NCBI GenBank assembly: GCA_002782305.1
Contig: PFHN01000022.1
Span: forward strand, 10,265-21,587
Reading direction: 5' to 3'
DNA: 11,323 nt
Source of the DNA: Candidatus Moranbacteria bacterium CG_4_8_14_3_um_filter_41_13
GTDB lineage: Bacteria; Patescibacteriota; Minisyncoccia; Moranbacterales; UBA1568
Shown piece after piece: positions 1-6,817 of this stretch. Numbering within the stretch: the first letter of the stretch is position 1; every line of letters begins with the position of its first letter. The notes under the pieces were generated by a model. That model made no database searches and was not told the DNA's origin. It worked only from the letters and a program-made list of their open reading frames with translations. Position numbers and translations under genes: made by a program.

Positions 1-2
1 CT

Positions 3-884
3 CTGAAGAAAGCAACGCTCGAAGGGAAAGACAAAGTCGTGCTGATGAGTAATTTACCAGGTACTCCAACGAGAATACTGTGGTCACCCAAGAAAGATAA
101 AGCGCTTTTATTTTTGAAACAAGAGAACGGAAAGAGTTTGTGGCATTTTGCTGAGCTGAATACAAAAACACTTGTTCCTCTCAAAGAAGAAATATCACGT
201 ATAGCTTGGGACAATTTGGGAGAGAAGATTTTCTATCAATATACCGATCTTGTAACGCAAGAAAGAACTCTCAATAGTGCAAATCCTGATGGCACAGGAT
301 GGAAAAAGTTGACGGTACTCAATTTTGAAACTTTCATTGCTCCTGTGCCAAAAAGTATGGATGTTGCTTTTTGGAGTAGGCCAAATGCCTTTGAATCTAC
401 CTCTTTGTTTCGGATGAATTTTTCAGGAGATAATCGTAAATCTCTCCTTGCAGAAAAATTTGGCGCTGATTATCTGTGGTCCCCTAATGGAGAAAAAATA
501 CTTGTCAGTATGAATAGTGAAAAAGGAGGCAAGGCTGTTTCTCTTGGTATTATGAATGCAAGTGGAGGGGAGCTGAAAGATTTGATGCTTCCGACACTTA
601 TTTCGAAAGTGGTGTGGTCAAGAGATAGTAAAACAATCTATTATGCTTTGCCTGGATCGATACCAGAAAATAGCGTTCTTCCGAATGATTATTTCGAAAA
701 ACCTGTATATACCAAAGACACTTTTTGGAAGATGGACATCACAACAGGCAAAAAGGCACGGCTCACTGAGCTCAAAGAGGTAACGCAGGGCTTTGATAGT
801 ATCGACTTAGGATTGTCATCTAAAGAAGACACACTTTTCTTTACTGATCGATCTACGAAGCGTCTCTATCGCATCGATCTCTAG
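3..884 (+). CDS. TolB/PD40-like beta-propeller protein, 5'-truncated
   Basis: The reading frame is open from base 3 to the TAG at 882-884 and has no stop before the window edge, so the gene starts outside. The GTG at 39 and ATG at 45 are internal codons, not a convincing start. The visible 293 residues are rich in repeated beta-propeller strand signatures: an aromatic or Trp-Ser-Pro turn followed by a charged loop and a hydrophobic strand (ILWSPKKDKAL, IAWDNLGEKIF, YLWSPNGEKIL, VVWSRDSKTIY). These resemble the PD40/WD40-like repeats of TolB-type proteins. No catalytic motif is visible. The missing N-terminus probably carries a signal or membrane anchor, as is common for such proteins, but this cannot be checked here. 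Its role is unknown; ligand or protein binding at the cell envelope is inference. It ends just before a bidirectional terminator and converges with the leftward genes. Confidence 0.75.
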   Translation: MKKATLEGKDKVVLMSNLPGTPTRILWSPKKDKALLFLKQENGKSLWHFAELNTKTLVPLKEEISRIAWDNLGEKIFYQYTDLVTQERTLNSANPDGTGWKKLTVLNFETFIAPVPKSMDVAFWSRPNAFESTSLFRMNFSGDNRKSLLAEKFGADYLWSPNGEKILVSMNSEKGGKAVSLGIMNASGGELKDLMLPTLISKVVWSRDSKTIYYALPGSIPENSVLPNDYFEKPVYTKDTFWKMDITTGKKARLTELKEVTQGFDSIDLGLSSKEDTLFFTDRSTKRLYRIDL

Positions 885-894
885 AATAAGAAAC

Positions 895-926
895 AAAAAA
901 GATTCCAATTACTTGGAATCTTTTTT
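895..926. terminator. Bidirectional rho-independent terminator
   Basis: A perfect inverted repeat pairs AAAAAAGATTCCAA (895-908) with TTGGAATCTTTTTT (913-926) around the loop TTAC. On the plus strand the stem ends in a T run that terminates the beta-propeller gene 11 bp after its stop. On the minus strand the A run at 895-900 becomes a T run, so the same element can terminate the leftward transcript that ends with tRNA-Val. The position between convergent units fits a shared terminator. Confidence 0.9.
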
Positions 927-936
927 CTATCTTTTG

Positions 937-1010
937 TGGGCTTGTCCAGATTCGAACTGGAGACCTCTACAATGTCAATGTAGCGCTCTAACCAACTGAG
1001 CTACAAGCCC
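937..1010 (-). tRNA. tRNA-Val(GAC)
   Basis: Read on the minus strand, this 74-nt stretch folds as a complete cloverleaf. The acceptor stem is GGGCTTG/CAAGCCC with discriminator A, and the D stem is GCTC/GAGC with an AGTTGGTTA loop. The anticodon stem CTACA/TGTAG encloses the loop TTGACAT, giving anticodon GAC at positions 34-36. The T arm is TCCAG-TTCGAAT-CTGGA. GAC reads the valine codons GUC and GUU. The 3' CCA is not encoded (the bases after the discriminator are CAAAAG), so a CCA-adding enzyme is required. The 5' end lies only 5 bp after the stop of the upstream membrane-protein gene, so it is probably co-transcribed with it and released by RNase P. Confidence 0.95.
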
Positions 1011-1015
1011 TTCTT

Positions 1016-1912
1016 TTATATTTGAGGAACGTCAGGAGCAATTTGCTCTGAAGCAGATACTCTTTCTTTCTCTTCCTTAGGCTCATCTTTTGACTTGGCG
1101 ATGGACGCGAAGAAGAGAATCCAGAGAGCTTGTAAAAAGACCGAAAAACCAGCAAAGAAGGCAAAGAGACAAAAAATTTCTATGGTATTCTGCGTAAGAG
1201 GAAGGGAAAGCCACTTCACTATTGCCACAATTCCTAGAATAGCGATGTTTACAAAAAAAGTAAAGAGTGTCGATAGAAACAGAGTAAAAATGAAAAAGAA
1301 AATTGAAATGGAAGTGTGTTTATAAAAAAGATTTACACTCAGCTTGAAAGCACTACGAAGCGAGAGGGGTGAGAAAAGAGCATAACAAAATATGAATTGT
1401 TTGAGAAGAGAGAAGAGGAGAATGAAAAAAAGAAGTGTGAGAAGCAGGAGGTTGGTGAGAAGAGGCAGGGCAGAGGCATTAACAAAAGAAGCAAGAAAAA
1501 GAGGAAGAGAAAGGATGCCGAGGATGCCGAGGAGGATACTGAAAAGAATTGTTTCTATAAGAAAAAGAATTACGGTGCTACGGATAAGGGTCTTTCTTTT
1601 CGAAATAGTATAAGCAAACTTCTTTCCTTCTATGAGAAATTGAAGAGAAGTGATGAGATTTCCTTGGCCGAAGGCATGAACAAGAGCCAAAAGTAAAGTA
1701 ATAAGGAGAAATGGCCATACACTTTCGAATGATTGTCTTGAGAGAAACGCTGTCACTTCTTCGAGAGAAGTGAGAGTTTTCAAAGAAGAAAACACCTTGT
1801 CTTCGGAGATAAGCGTCAGTGCAAGCACAGACCCGAAGATCCAAGGTGTTTTTTGAATGAAGATTTTTTTATACGCTACAGATGCGAGAGTATAAAAAGA
1901 TATTTTTTCCAT
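1016..1912 (-). CDS. Uncharacterised polytopic membrane protein
   Basis: I do not recognise this 298-residue protein. It is very hydrophobic, with probable membrane segments near residues 22-36, 65-84, 112-145 (possibly two), 149-180, 201-235 (possibly two) and 243-272. The soluble C-terminal tail, about residues 272-298, is charged (KSKDEPKEEKERV). There are no obvious transporter, protease or glycosyltransferase signatures and no conserved polar residues I can assign. A PF-like stretch before a helix (residues 66-80) and repeated Leu/Phe/Ile runs are the main features. The ATG at 1912 lies 16 bp downstream of the ftsH stop and has no Shine-Dalgarno motif. The gene is therefore probably translated from the ftsH mRNA, with tRNA-Val following 5 bp after its TAA. 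A functional link to FtsH, such as partner or substrate, is only suggested by position. Confidence 0.8.
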   Translation of the reverse strand: MEKISFYTLASVAYKKIFIQKTPWIFGSVLALTLISEDKVFSSLKTLTSLEEVTAFLSRQSFESVWPFLLITLLLALVHAFGQGNLITSLQFLIEGKKFAYTISKRKTLIRSTVILFLIETILFSILLGILGILSLPLFLASFVNASALPLLTNLLLLTLLFFILLFSLLKQFIFCYALFSPLSLRSAFKLSVNLFYKHTSISIFFFIFTLFLSTLFTFFVNIAILGIVAIVKWLSLPLTQNTIEIFCLFAFFAGFSVFLQALWILFFASIAKSKDEPKEEKERVSASEQIAPDVPQI

Positions 1913-1928
1913 AGAGGTATGGAGAATA

Positions 1929-3767
1929 TTAGGCAGAAACTGGCGCGTCGTCCTTCTTTCCTACGATGGCATCAAACGCCTCTTTTTCCAAGATTTCTTT
2001 TTCGAGGAGTGTTGTTGCAAGTGTATTGAGAATAGCACGTTTTTCAATCAGAATTTGTGTGGCACGATTGAAAGCGGAATCGATTAATCCCGATACTTCC
2101 GCATCAATGTCCTGGGCCGTTTTTTCAGAGTAATCCCTTTCTTCATGCATTTCGCGTCCAAGGAATACCATTTCGTCTTTCTTGCCGAATGTTCGTGCCC
2201 CAAGTGAGCTCATACCATAACGAGTTACCATACTTCGGGCCATATGTGTCGCTCGTTCGAGATCATTCGATGGTCCAGTTGTTGTATCGCCAAAGACGAG
2301 TTTCTCACTCGCATACCCTCCGAGTAGTACAGCGAGTTCATCGACAAAATAATTATGTGAGTGGAGAGTTTTGTCTTCCTGAGGAACGGAGAGTGTATAG
2401 CCTCCAGCATTACCACGAGAAATGATAGAAACTTTTTGTACCGGATCAGCATTTTCGAGACTAGATCCTACGAGAGCATGGCCACTTTCGTGATACGCAA
2501 TGATTTCTTTTTCTTTCTTGTTAATGATGCGACTGCGACGCTCTGGTCCAAGGATAACCTTCTCAATGGATTCAGTGAGCTCCTCTATTCCAATCGTTTT
2601 TTTATTGCGTCTGGTAGCGAGAATAGCTCCTTCGTTCACGAGATTTGCGAGGTCAGCGCCAGAAAATCCGGGGGTGCGTTCAGCAAGTGTACGCAGGCGG
2701 ACACCTTCTTCAATAGGTTTGTTTTTCGTATGAATGACGAGGATTTGTTCTCGTTCATTAATATCAGGAAGATCCATAGTCACGCGACGATCGAAACGAC
2801 CAGGACGAAGAAGAGCGGGATCGAGTACATCGGGGCGGTTCGTAGCTGCAATGACGATCACACTAGTGTTTGTTTCAAAGCCATCCATCTCCACAAGAAT
2901 CTGATTGAGTGTTTGTTCTCGTTCGTCATGTCCACCTCCCAGTCCTGCTCCACGGTGACGACCGACAGCATCAATTTCATCGATGAAAACAATAGCAGGA
3001 GCATTTTTCTTGGCTTGTTTGAAAAGATCTCGCACACGGCTTGCACCAACACCAACAAACATTTCTACAAACTCCGAACCACTGATATTGAAGAATGGTA
3101 CGCCAGCTTCACCTGCTACCGCTTTAGCCATCAGCGTTTTACCTGTTCCTGGAGGACCGAGAAGAAGTACTCCTTTTGGAATCTTCGCTCCCATACTGAG
3201 GAATTTTTTCGGATGCTTGAGAAAGTCTACTATTTCTTCGAGCTCCATCTTGGTTTCTTCGGCTCCAGCAACATCAGAAAACAGAGTGCGTTTCTTCTTG
3301 TCTTTTGGGTCAATCATACGAGCACGACTGGTACCAAAAGAAAGAGCTTGAGCATTTCCACGTTGTGCTTGGTGGAGCATAAACCAAATGAAGGCTCCGA
3401 TGAGAATGAAGGGGAGTAAGAATGGTAATATTGCAGAAAGCCAAAATGAAAATCCAGAATCTTCTTTGACGGTTACGGACACTTCTTTTAATTTTTCGGT
3501 ATCTATCCCGTAGTTACTCAGTGTTTCAGTAAGAGAGCTTTCTCCTTCTTTGCTGGCTTTTTGTTTTGATCCATCACTCAGTTCAATGGAGAGTTTGTTG
3601 TTTTGGATGTCAATGAGTTTGACTTGACCCTGATTGATCTCTGTTACGAGTTCACTCAGTGATATATCTGTGGGTTTCTTGTCGGGAGATTGGTACAAAA
3701 TAATGATACCTGAAATAAAGAGGAAAACGAGCACAACAGTGAAAAGATTTTTGAAGATTTTTTCCAT
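1929..3767 (-). CDS. ftsH: ATP-dependent zinc metalloprotease FtsH
   Basis: FtsH is a hexameric membrane-anchored AAA+ protease that degrades misfolded membrane proteins and short-lived cytosolic regulators. This 612-residue copy is of normal length and architecture. It has an N-terminal membrane helix (about 8-25), a small periplasmic-type domain (about 30-105), a second helix (about 108-131), then the AAA module. That module has Walker A GPPGTGKT (204-211), the pore motif around MFVGVG (236-241), Walker B FIDEID (261-266) and a second region of homology ending RPGRFDR (321-327) that supplies the arginine fingers. The peptidase domain has the zinc motif HESGH (426-430) and a downstream Asp (D502 in SNDLERAT) fitting the third zinc ligand. 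All catalytic residues look intact. The ATG at 3767 has no Shine-Dalgarno motif. The gene follows tilS by 27 bp, a neighbourhood also known in other bacteria. Confidence 0.98.
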   Translation of the reverse strand: MEKIFKNLFTVVLVFLFISGIIILYQSPDKKPTDISLSELVTEINQGQVKLIDIQNNKLSIELSDGSKQKASKEGESSLTETLSNYGIDTEKLKEVSVTVKEDSGFSFWLSAILPFLLPFILIGAFIWFMLHQAQRGNAQALSFGTSRARMIDPKDKKKRTLFSDVAGAEETKMELEEIVDFLKHPKKFLSMGAKIPKGVLLLGPPGTGKTLMAKAVAGEAGVPFFNISGSEFVEMFVGVGASRVRDLFKQAKKNAPAIVFIDEIDAVGRHRGAGLGGGHDEREQTLNQILVEMDGFETNTSVIVIAATNRPDVLDPALLRPGRFDRRVTMDLPDINEREQILVIHTKNKPIEEGVRLRTLAERTPGFSGADLANLVNEGAILATRRNKKTIGIEELTESIEKVILGPERRSRIINKKEKEIIAYHESGHALVGSSLENADPVQKVSIISRGNAGGYTLSVPQEDKTLHSHNYFVDELAVLLGGYASEKLVFGDTTTGPSNDLERATHMARSMVTRYGMSSLGARTFGKKDEMVFLGREMHEERDYSEKTAQDIDAEVSGLIDSAFNRATQILIEKRAILNTLATTLLEKEILEKEAFDAIVGKKDDAPVSA

Positions 3768-3794
3768 AAAGTTACAGTAAGTACAATAAAATAT

Positions 3795-4754
3795 TTAAAA
3801 ATTGAGTAGTCTTACTGTATCACCTTTTCGAATACATTTCAACCCTTTGCACGTAATAACTTGATTCTTCTTTTTAGTACTTTTGAATGCCTTCATACAT
3901 TCAAAAATGAGGTTTTTACTCGGATTTTTCCCTGCAAGAAAAGGACGAAGGAGAAAACGAAGTTCTTGGGTGATGAGCGCGGGTGGCATTTGGAGCAGAT
4001 TGCGACATGAAAACTCGATGACGCCATCTTTTCGAACCAATGGTATATGAGCACCTTGATTTTGAAGGAGATCATAATCTTCACCAAGGAGGAGTGCGGT
4101 TTCGGCGAGCAGTTTTTTTATTTGTGGTTGAAATTCTTTTTCGAGAAGAGGGAGAAGAATATGACGCACTTTATTACGAAGGTATTTCGCGTCATCATTA
4201 CTCATATCCTTCCTGAAAATAAGAGAGCGATTTGTTAAATACTCTATGATATCTTCTCTACTTGTTTCGATGAGGGGACGAATAATATACTTGTTTCTTG
4301 GACGCATAGCAGAGAGTCCCGAGAGCCCACTGCCACGGATCAAACGGAGGAGTAAAGTTTCTGCTTCATCGTCTCTGTTGTGCGCAATCACAATAGCGTC
4401 TGCCATATATTTCTCTCGCAATTTTTCAAAAAAATCATAGCGCACTGTTCGGAGTTTTTCTTCCGAAGGGGAAGTCTCTTTTCTATGGTATGAAAGAATA
4501 TGAAAAGGAAGAGAATATTTTTTTGCTGTTTCTTTTACGAGAGCTTCATCCAAAAGAGAATCTTCACCACGCAGGTGATAATTGACATGAGCCACGTGCA
4601 GTGAAAAATGATATTTTTCTTTCAGAAGGACGAGAACATCGAGAAGACAGAGGCTGTCTGGTCCTCCAGAAACACCAACAATCAAGGTCTCCTCTGGTTT
4701 AAAGAGACTATATTTGGCTACGGTGTTTTGTACGCGCTTCAAAAAACGACGCAC
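3795..4754 (-). CDS. tilS: tRNA(Ile)-lysidine synthase TilS
   Basis: TilS is the PP-loop ATPase that converts C34 of the CAU-anticodon isoleucine tRNA to lysidine so that it reads AUA. With the GTG start used here (319 aa), the ATP-pyrophosphatase loop SGGPDS is at 29-34, followed by AHNRDDEAET at 124-133, RGSG at 140-143, and YLRNKVRH at 191-198, in the order expected of the family. The usual HHxDDQ reads HNRDDE here. The C-terminal part is about 120 residues, a compact version. The start is uncertain. An ATG at 4865 would add 37 Lys/Ser-rich residues and overlap gmk by 86 bp. TTG at 4757 or GTG at 4754 begins about 28 residues before the P-loop, which suits the family, and lies just after gmk with a GAGG upstream. 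The function is firm; only the start is in doubt. Confidence 0.92.
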   Translation of the reverse strand: MRRFLKRVQNTVAKYSLFKPEETLIVGVSGGPDSLCLLDVLVLLKEKYHFSLHVAHVNYHLRGEDSLLDEALVKETAKKYSLPFHILSYHRKETSPSEEKLRTVRYDFFEKLREKYMADAIVIAHNRDDEAETLLLRLIRGSGLSGLSAMRPRNKYIIRPLIETSREDIIEYLTNRSLIFRKDMSNDDAKYLRNKVRHILLPLLEKEFQPQIKKLLAETALLLGEDYDLLQNQGAHIPLVRKDGVIEFSCRNLLQMPPALITQELRFLLRPFLAGKNPSKNLIFECMKAFKSTKKKNQVITCKGLKCIRKGDTVRLLNF

Positions 4755-4779
4755 CAAAGGGGACCTCGGAAGAGGGATA

Positions 4780-5340
4780 CTAAGAGAGATGTTTTGTGAT
4801 AACGCTTGAGACTTGCTCGATAGTGTGCGCGAGCTTTCCTTCTTCGTTTTCGATTTGATAGTCATAAATGTCGAGATGATTAAGCCATTCCCGTGTGTAC
4901 TTCATACGTTCTTCAAAATAATGTTCATCCTTTCCTGTATCTCTAGAACGAAGTCGTGCTTCGAGAATATTGATAGGAGCAGAGATGTAAAGAGCAATAA
5001 CTTCTGGATATATTTTTTTAATATTGATGACGCCTTTCCAATCGACTCTCCAGAGCGCGATGCGGTTCATTGCTCCAATTCTTTCGAGTTCGGATTTAGT
5101 CACGCCGTAGCGTTCGCCATTTTCGTTTGTTGAATATTCAGCAAAATCTCCTGCCTCGATGCCTTGCTCAAATGTTTCATGTGAAAGAAAGTAATAAGGA
5201 TTGCCTTCGGTTTCAAAAGGACGCATCGCTCTGGTTGTTGAAGTAATGATACGTTCTACAGGGAGACGTGATACGAGTCCATCGATCACCGAATCTTTAC
5301 CAGACCCAGTGGCCCCAGAAATAATAAAAATATTTTTCAT
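4780..5340 (-). CDS. gmk: Guanylate kinase with GKD-type P-loop
   Basis: This protein should phosphorylate GMP or dGMP to the diphosphate using ATP. The 186 residues show the guanylate-kinase pattern. There is an N-terminal P-loop GATGSGKDS (9-17), the GMP-binding run STTRAMRP (34-41), YYF (49-51), EY (68-69), RYG (77-79) and an Asp in a RVDWKG motif (D100). The arginine-rich lid region is RLRSRDTGKDEHYFEER (129-145). These match guanine- and phosphate-contact residues of known guanylate kinases. The residue after the P-loop lysine is Asp rather than Ser/Thr/Gly, as in ribose 1,5-bisphosphate phosphokinase PhnN, but the GMP-binding residues favour Gmk. I chose the ATG at 5340. An upstream TTG at 5376 lies inside the terminator stem after rpsA and would add 12 implausible residues. 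The stop is 22-25 bp before the likely tilS start. Confidence 0.88.
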   Translation of the reverse strand: MKNIFIISGATGSGKDSVIDGLVSRLPVERIITSTTRAMRPFETEGNPYYFLSHETFEQGIEAGDFAEYSTNENGERYGVTKSELERIGAMNRIALWRVDWKGVINIKKIYPEVIALYISAPINILEARLRSRDTGKDEHYFEERMKYTREWLNHLDIYDYQIENEEGKLAHTIEQVSSVITKHLS

Positions 5341-5341
5341 A

Positions 5342-5377
5342 TGTTTTTTATCAGAGTACAAAAAAGGCCCTGACAAG
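5342..5377 (-). promoter_or_regulatory. Possible gmk promoter overlapping the rpsA terminator
   Basis: On the minus strand TTGTCA (5/6 match to the -35 consensus) is followed after 18 bp by GATAAA (4/6 match to -10). The -35 lies in the loop and 3' arm of the terminator hairpin. The predicted transcription start falls at or next to the gmk ATG at 5340, which would give a leaderless or nearly leaderless mRNA. Seen by eye only; the spacing and -10 are imperfect. Confidence 0.3.
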
Positions 5378-5387
5378 TAGGACCTTT
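5360..5387 (-). terminator. Rho-independent terminator after rpsA
   Basis: The minus-strand RNA forms a 9-bp stem, AAAGGUCCU with AGGGCCUUU (one G-U pair), around a 7-nt loop, followed by a U run from the A tract at 5360-5365. The wobble pair forms only in the minus-strand RNA (it is C-A on the other strand), which supports leftward use. It begins 10 bp after the rpsA stop and ends 19 bp before the gmk ATG, so it separates or attenuates expression between the two genes. Confidence 0.8.
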
Positions 5388-5397
5388 CTCTGAGAAG

Positions 5398-6612
5398 TTA
5401 CGCTTTTTCTTCTACTTCTTTCTTGTCTTCTTTAACCTTTTCTTTCTTTGCAAGCTTCACTTCTTTTGGAGCATTTTCATTTACTGGCAGAAGTCCCATA
5501 CGGTGACTCTTTGGTTCGATGGAAAGGATTTTCCAAGAATAGGTTTCACCTTCTTTGAAAACATCCTCAATTTTCTTTCCAGGATACACTTCAGAGAATT
5601 CGCTGACGTGGGCCAACCCATGAATATCTTTGTTGAGGTATACAAAGGCGCCGAAGTGGTTGATCTTGTCGACTTTTCCTGGAACAACATCACCAATCTT
5701 GTATTTCTCCAGAACAGCATTCCACGGATCTTCCTTGAGAGCTTTCATTGAGAGAGAAATACGAGTTTCTTCGATACCAATAATTTTTGCTTCGACATGA
5801 TCACCGGTTTTGATCACCTGACGTGGATCATCGATAAGTTGCCAAGCGAGTTCTGAAATATGCACGAGTCCTTCAAGTTTTTCGGTAGACTTCTTTTCAC
5901 CTTCTTTGGTGGCAGGTGTGAATTTGACGAAAGCACCAAAATCAACAACGCCACTCACTTCACCACTAACTACTTCTCCAACACGGAGAAGATTGATGAG
6001 TTCACGTTCTTTCTCGCTTTGAGCAGCTTTTTCACTCGCAATCAGCTTCTCATTCTCACGATCGGCATCGAGAATACGTACATGTACCTCTTCTCCAATA
6101 AGTTTTTTCAAGAGGTCAAGAATCTTGTTCTTATCACCATCTTCTACGCGTGGATAATGCTCGCTTGAAAGTTGAGAAACAGGGAGAAATCCAGGAATAC
6201 CATTGATTTCTATCATAAGACCACCTTTGTTTGCCTCAATCACTTTCGTTGTGAGTACTTCACGATTGGTGAGTTTGTGTTCGATATCGTCCCAAGACTT
6301 CTCATAAGAAGCTTCACGAATAGAAAGTTCGATATAACCATCTTCATTTTCATAATCAATGAGGGTAGCAGTGACCGTTGTTCCGACTTTTAGTTTCCCT
6401 TCTGGTCCAAGGCCATCGCGCATTTCTTTGCCGAGTACGATACCCGTACCAACAGATCCGAGATCGATGAGAGCAGAGCTCGAAGCAACATGGATTACTG
6501 TTCCTTGTACGACAGAACCTACTTCTGGTACTTCAATAACGTGTTTGCTAAACAGCTCATCCATCGCTGAAAGACTGGTTTTTTCTTCTTGTGCTTCTAC
6601 GTTCTTTGTCAT
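5398..6612 (-). CDS. rpsA: 30S ribosomal protein S1 (four S1 domains)
   Basis: S1 binds mRNA on the small ribosomal subunit and helps load transcripts, especially those lacking a Shine-Dalgarno motif. From the ATG at 6612 the protein has 404 residues and four OB-fold S1 domains at about 30-101, 115-195, 210-291 and 304-376. The third and fourth are the most typical, with GEVSGVVDFGAFVKF then GLVHISEL, and GKVDKINHFGAFVYL then GLAHVSEF. Domain 3 has a short charged insert at about 232-246. The tail after 380 is Lys/Glu-rich. Four domains, rather than the six of E. coli, is a length seen in many bacteria. An in-frame TTG-type extension to 6690 would run through promoter sequence and adds unlikely residues, so it was rejected. 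A consensus promoter lies about 40 bp upstream, a terminator hairpin follows, and there is no Shine-Dalgarno motif. Confidence 0.95.
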   Translation of the reverse strand: MTKNVEAQEEKTSLSAMDELFSKHVIEVPEVGSVVQGTVIHVASSSALIDLGSVGTGIVLGKEMRDGLGPEGKLKVGTTVTATLIDYENEDGYIELSIREASYEKSWDDIEHKLTNREVLTTKVIEANKGGLMIEINGIPGFLPVSQLSSEHYPRVEDGDKNKILDLLKKLIGEEVHVRILDADRENEKLIASEKAAQSEKERELINLLRVGEVVSGEVSGVVDFGAFVKFTPATKEGEKKSTEKLEGLVHISELAWQLIDDPRQVIKTGDHVEAKIIGIEETRISLSMKALKEDPWNAVLEKYKIGDVVPGKVDKINHFGAFVYLNKDIHGLAHVSEFSEVYPGKKIEDVFKEGETYSWKILSIEPKSHRMGLLPVNENAPKEVKLAKKEKVKEDKKEVEEKA

Positions 6613-6651
6613 AAAGATGAAAAAATTGAGTATGCCCTGTCTCGAATAATA

Positions 6652-6680
6652 ATTATATGAGCAAATGTTTTTTATATAAA
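6652..6680 (-). promoter_or_regulatory. Proximal rpsA promoter
   Basis: On the minus strand TTTATA (6675-6680, 4/6 match to -35) is followed by a 17-bp spacer and a perfect TATAAT (6652-6657). The predicted start near 6645 gives a leader of about 33 nt before the rpsA ATG at 6612. The -35 lies directly beyond the T run of the upstream terminator hairpin, so this promoter would make rpsA independent of transcripts that stop there. Confidence 0.6.
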
Positions 6681-6700
6681 AAAACACCATTTTGGGTGTT
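6678..6700 (-). terminator. Terminator or attenuator hairpin upstream of rpsA
   Basis: Read leftward, AACACC and GGTGTT form a 6-bp stem around a 6-nt loop (CAAAAT), followed by a run of five further Ts. The plus strand has no T run after the stem, so the element works leftward. It sits about 100 bp downstream of a strong minus-strand promoter and just before the proximal rpsA promoter. The stem is short, so partial read-through is plausible. Confidence 0.6.
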
Positions 6701-6782
6701 ATAAAAGAATCACGGAAGAAAAAGGAAGATTAATGCATCTTCGTATTCGATTGTGTTATTTATAAACCCACACTAAAGTAGT
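6678..6782 (-). ncRNA. Predicted ~105-nt RNA: rpsA attenuated leader or small RNA
   Basis: A transcript starting about 7 nt after the TATACT box near 6782 and ending in the terminator hairpin would be about 105 nt. It contains a small hairpin CACTA-ctt-TAGTG (6771-6783, overlapping the expected 5' end), a hairpin GAAGAT-gcatta-ATCTTC (6725-6742), then the terminator. There is no sizeable reading frame inside, only a Met-His-stop. I recognise no known RNA family. Either it is a leader whose terminator controls read-through into rpsA, or a stand-alone small RNA. The existence of the transcript is inferred from its boundary signals only. Confidence 0.4.
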
Positions 6783-6788
6783 GCTCAT

Positions 6789-6817
6789 AGTATAGCTCAA
6801 ACATTGTTTTTTGGCAA
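6789..6817 (-). promoter_or_regulatory. Strong sigma70-type promoter, distal to rpsA
   Basis: On the minus strand TTGCCA (6812-6817, 5/6 match to TTGACA) is followed after exactly 17 bp by TATACT (6789-6794, 5/6 match to TATAAT). This is among the best promoter matches I see in the window. It faces rpsA, which begins about 177 bp away, with a terminator-like hairpin in between. Confidence 0.65.

Noticed and set aside
1513..1535. Short tandem repeat of GGATGCCGA
   Set aside because: Two 9-bp copies inside the membrane-protein gene that simply encode a Gly-Ile-Leu repeat in a hydrophobic helix; not a mobile or regulatory repeat.
1392..1696. Arg/Lys/Glu-rich plus-strand open frames opposite the membrane-protein gene
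   Set aside because: Their charged composition is the expected complement of Leu/Phe/Ser codons on the real strand; no start context or homology supports them.
2361..3419. A 352-codon plus-strand open frame opposite ftsH
   Set aside because: It lies wholly antisense to an unmistakable, complete ftsH, and its translation is low-complexity Ser/Phe/Arg-rich with no recognisable motif. It is a by-product of ftsH codon use.
4755..4865. Longer tilS start at the ATG at 4865
   Set aside because: It overlaps gmk by 86 bp and adds a Lys/Ser-rich leader unlike the family. It is kept as an alternative because SD motifs cannot decide starts here.
6613..6690. 26-codon N-terminal extension of S1
   Set aside because: It would run through the TATAAT promoter and begins with an implausible aromatic-rich stretch; the ATG at 6612 gives a typical S1 start.
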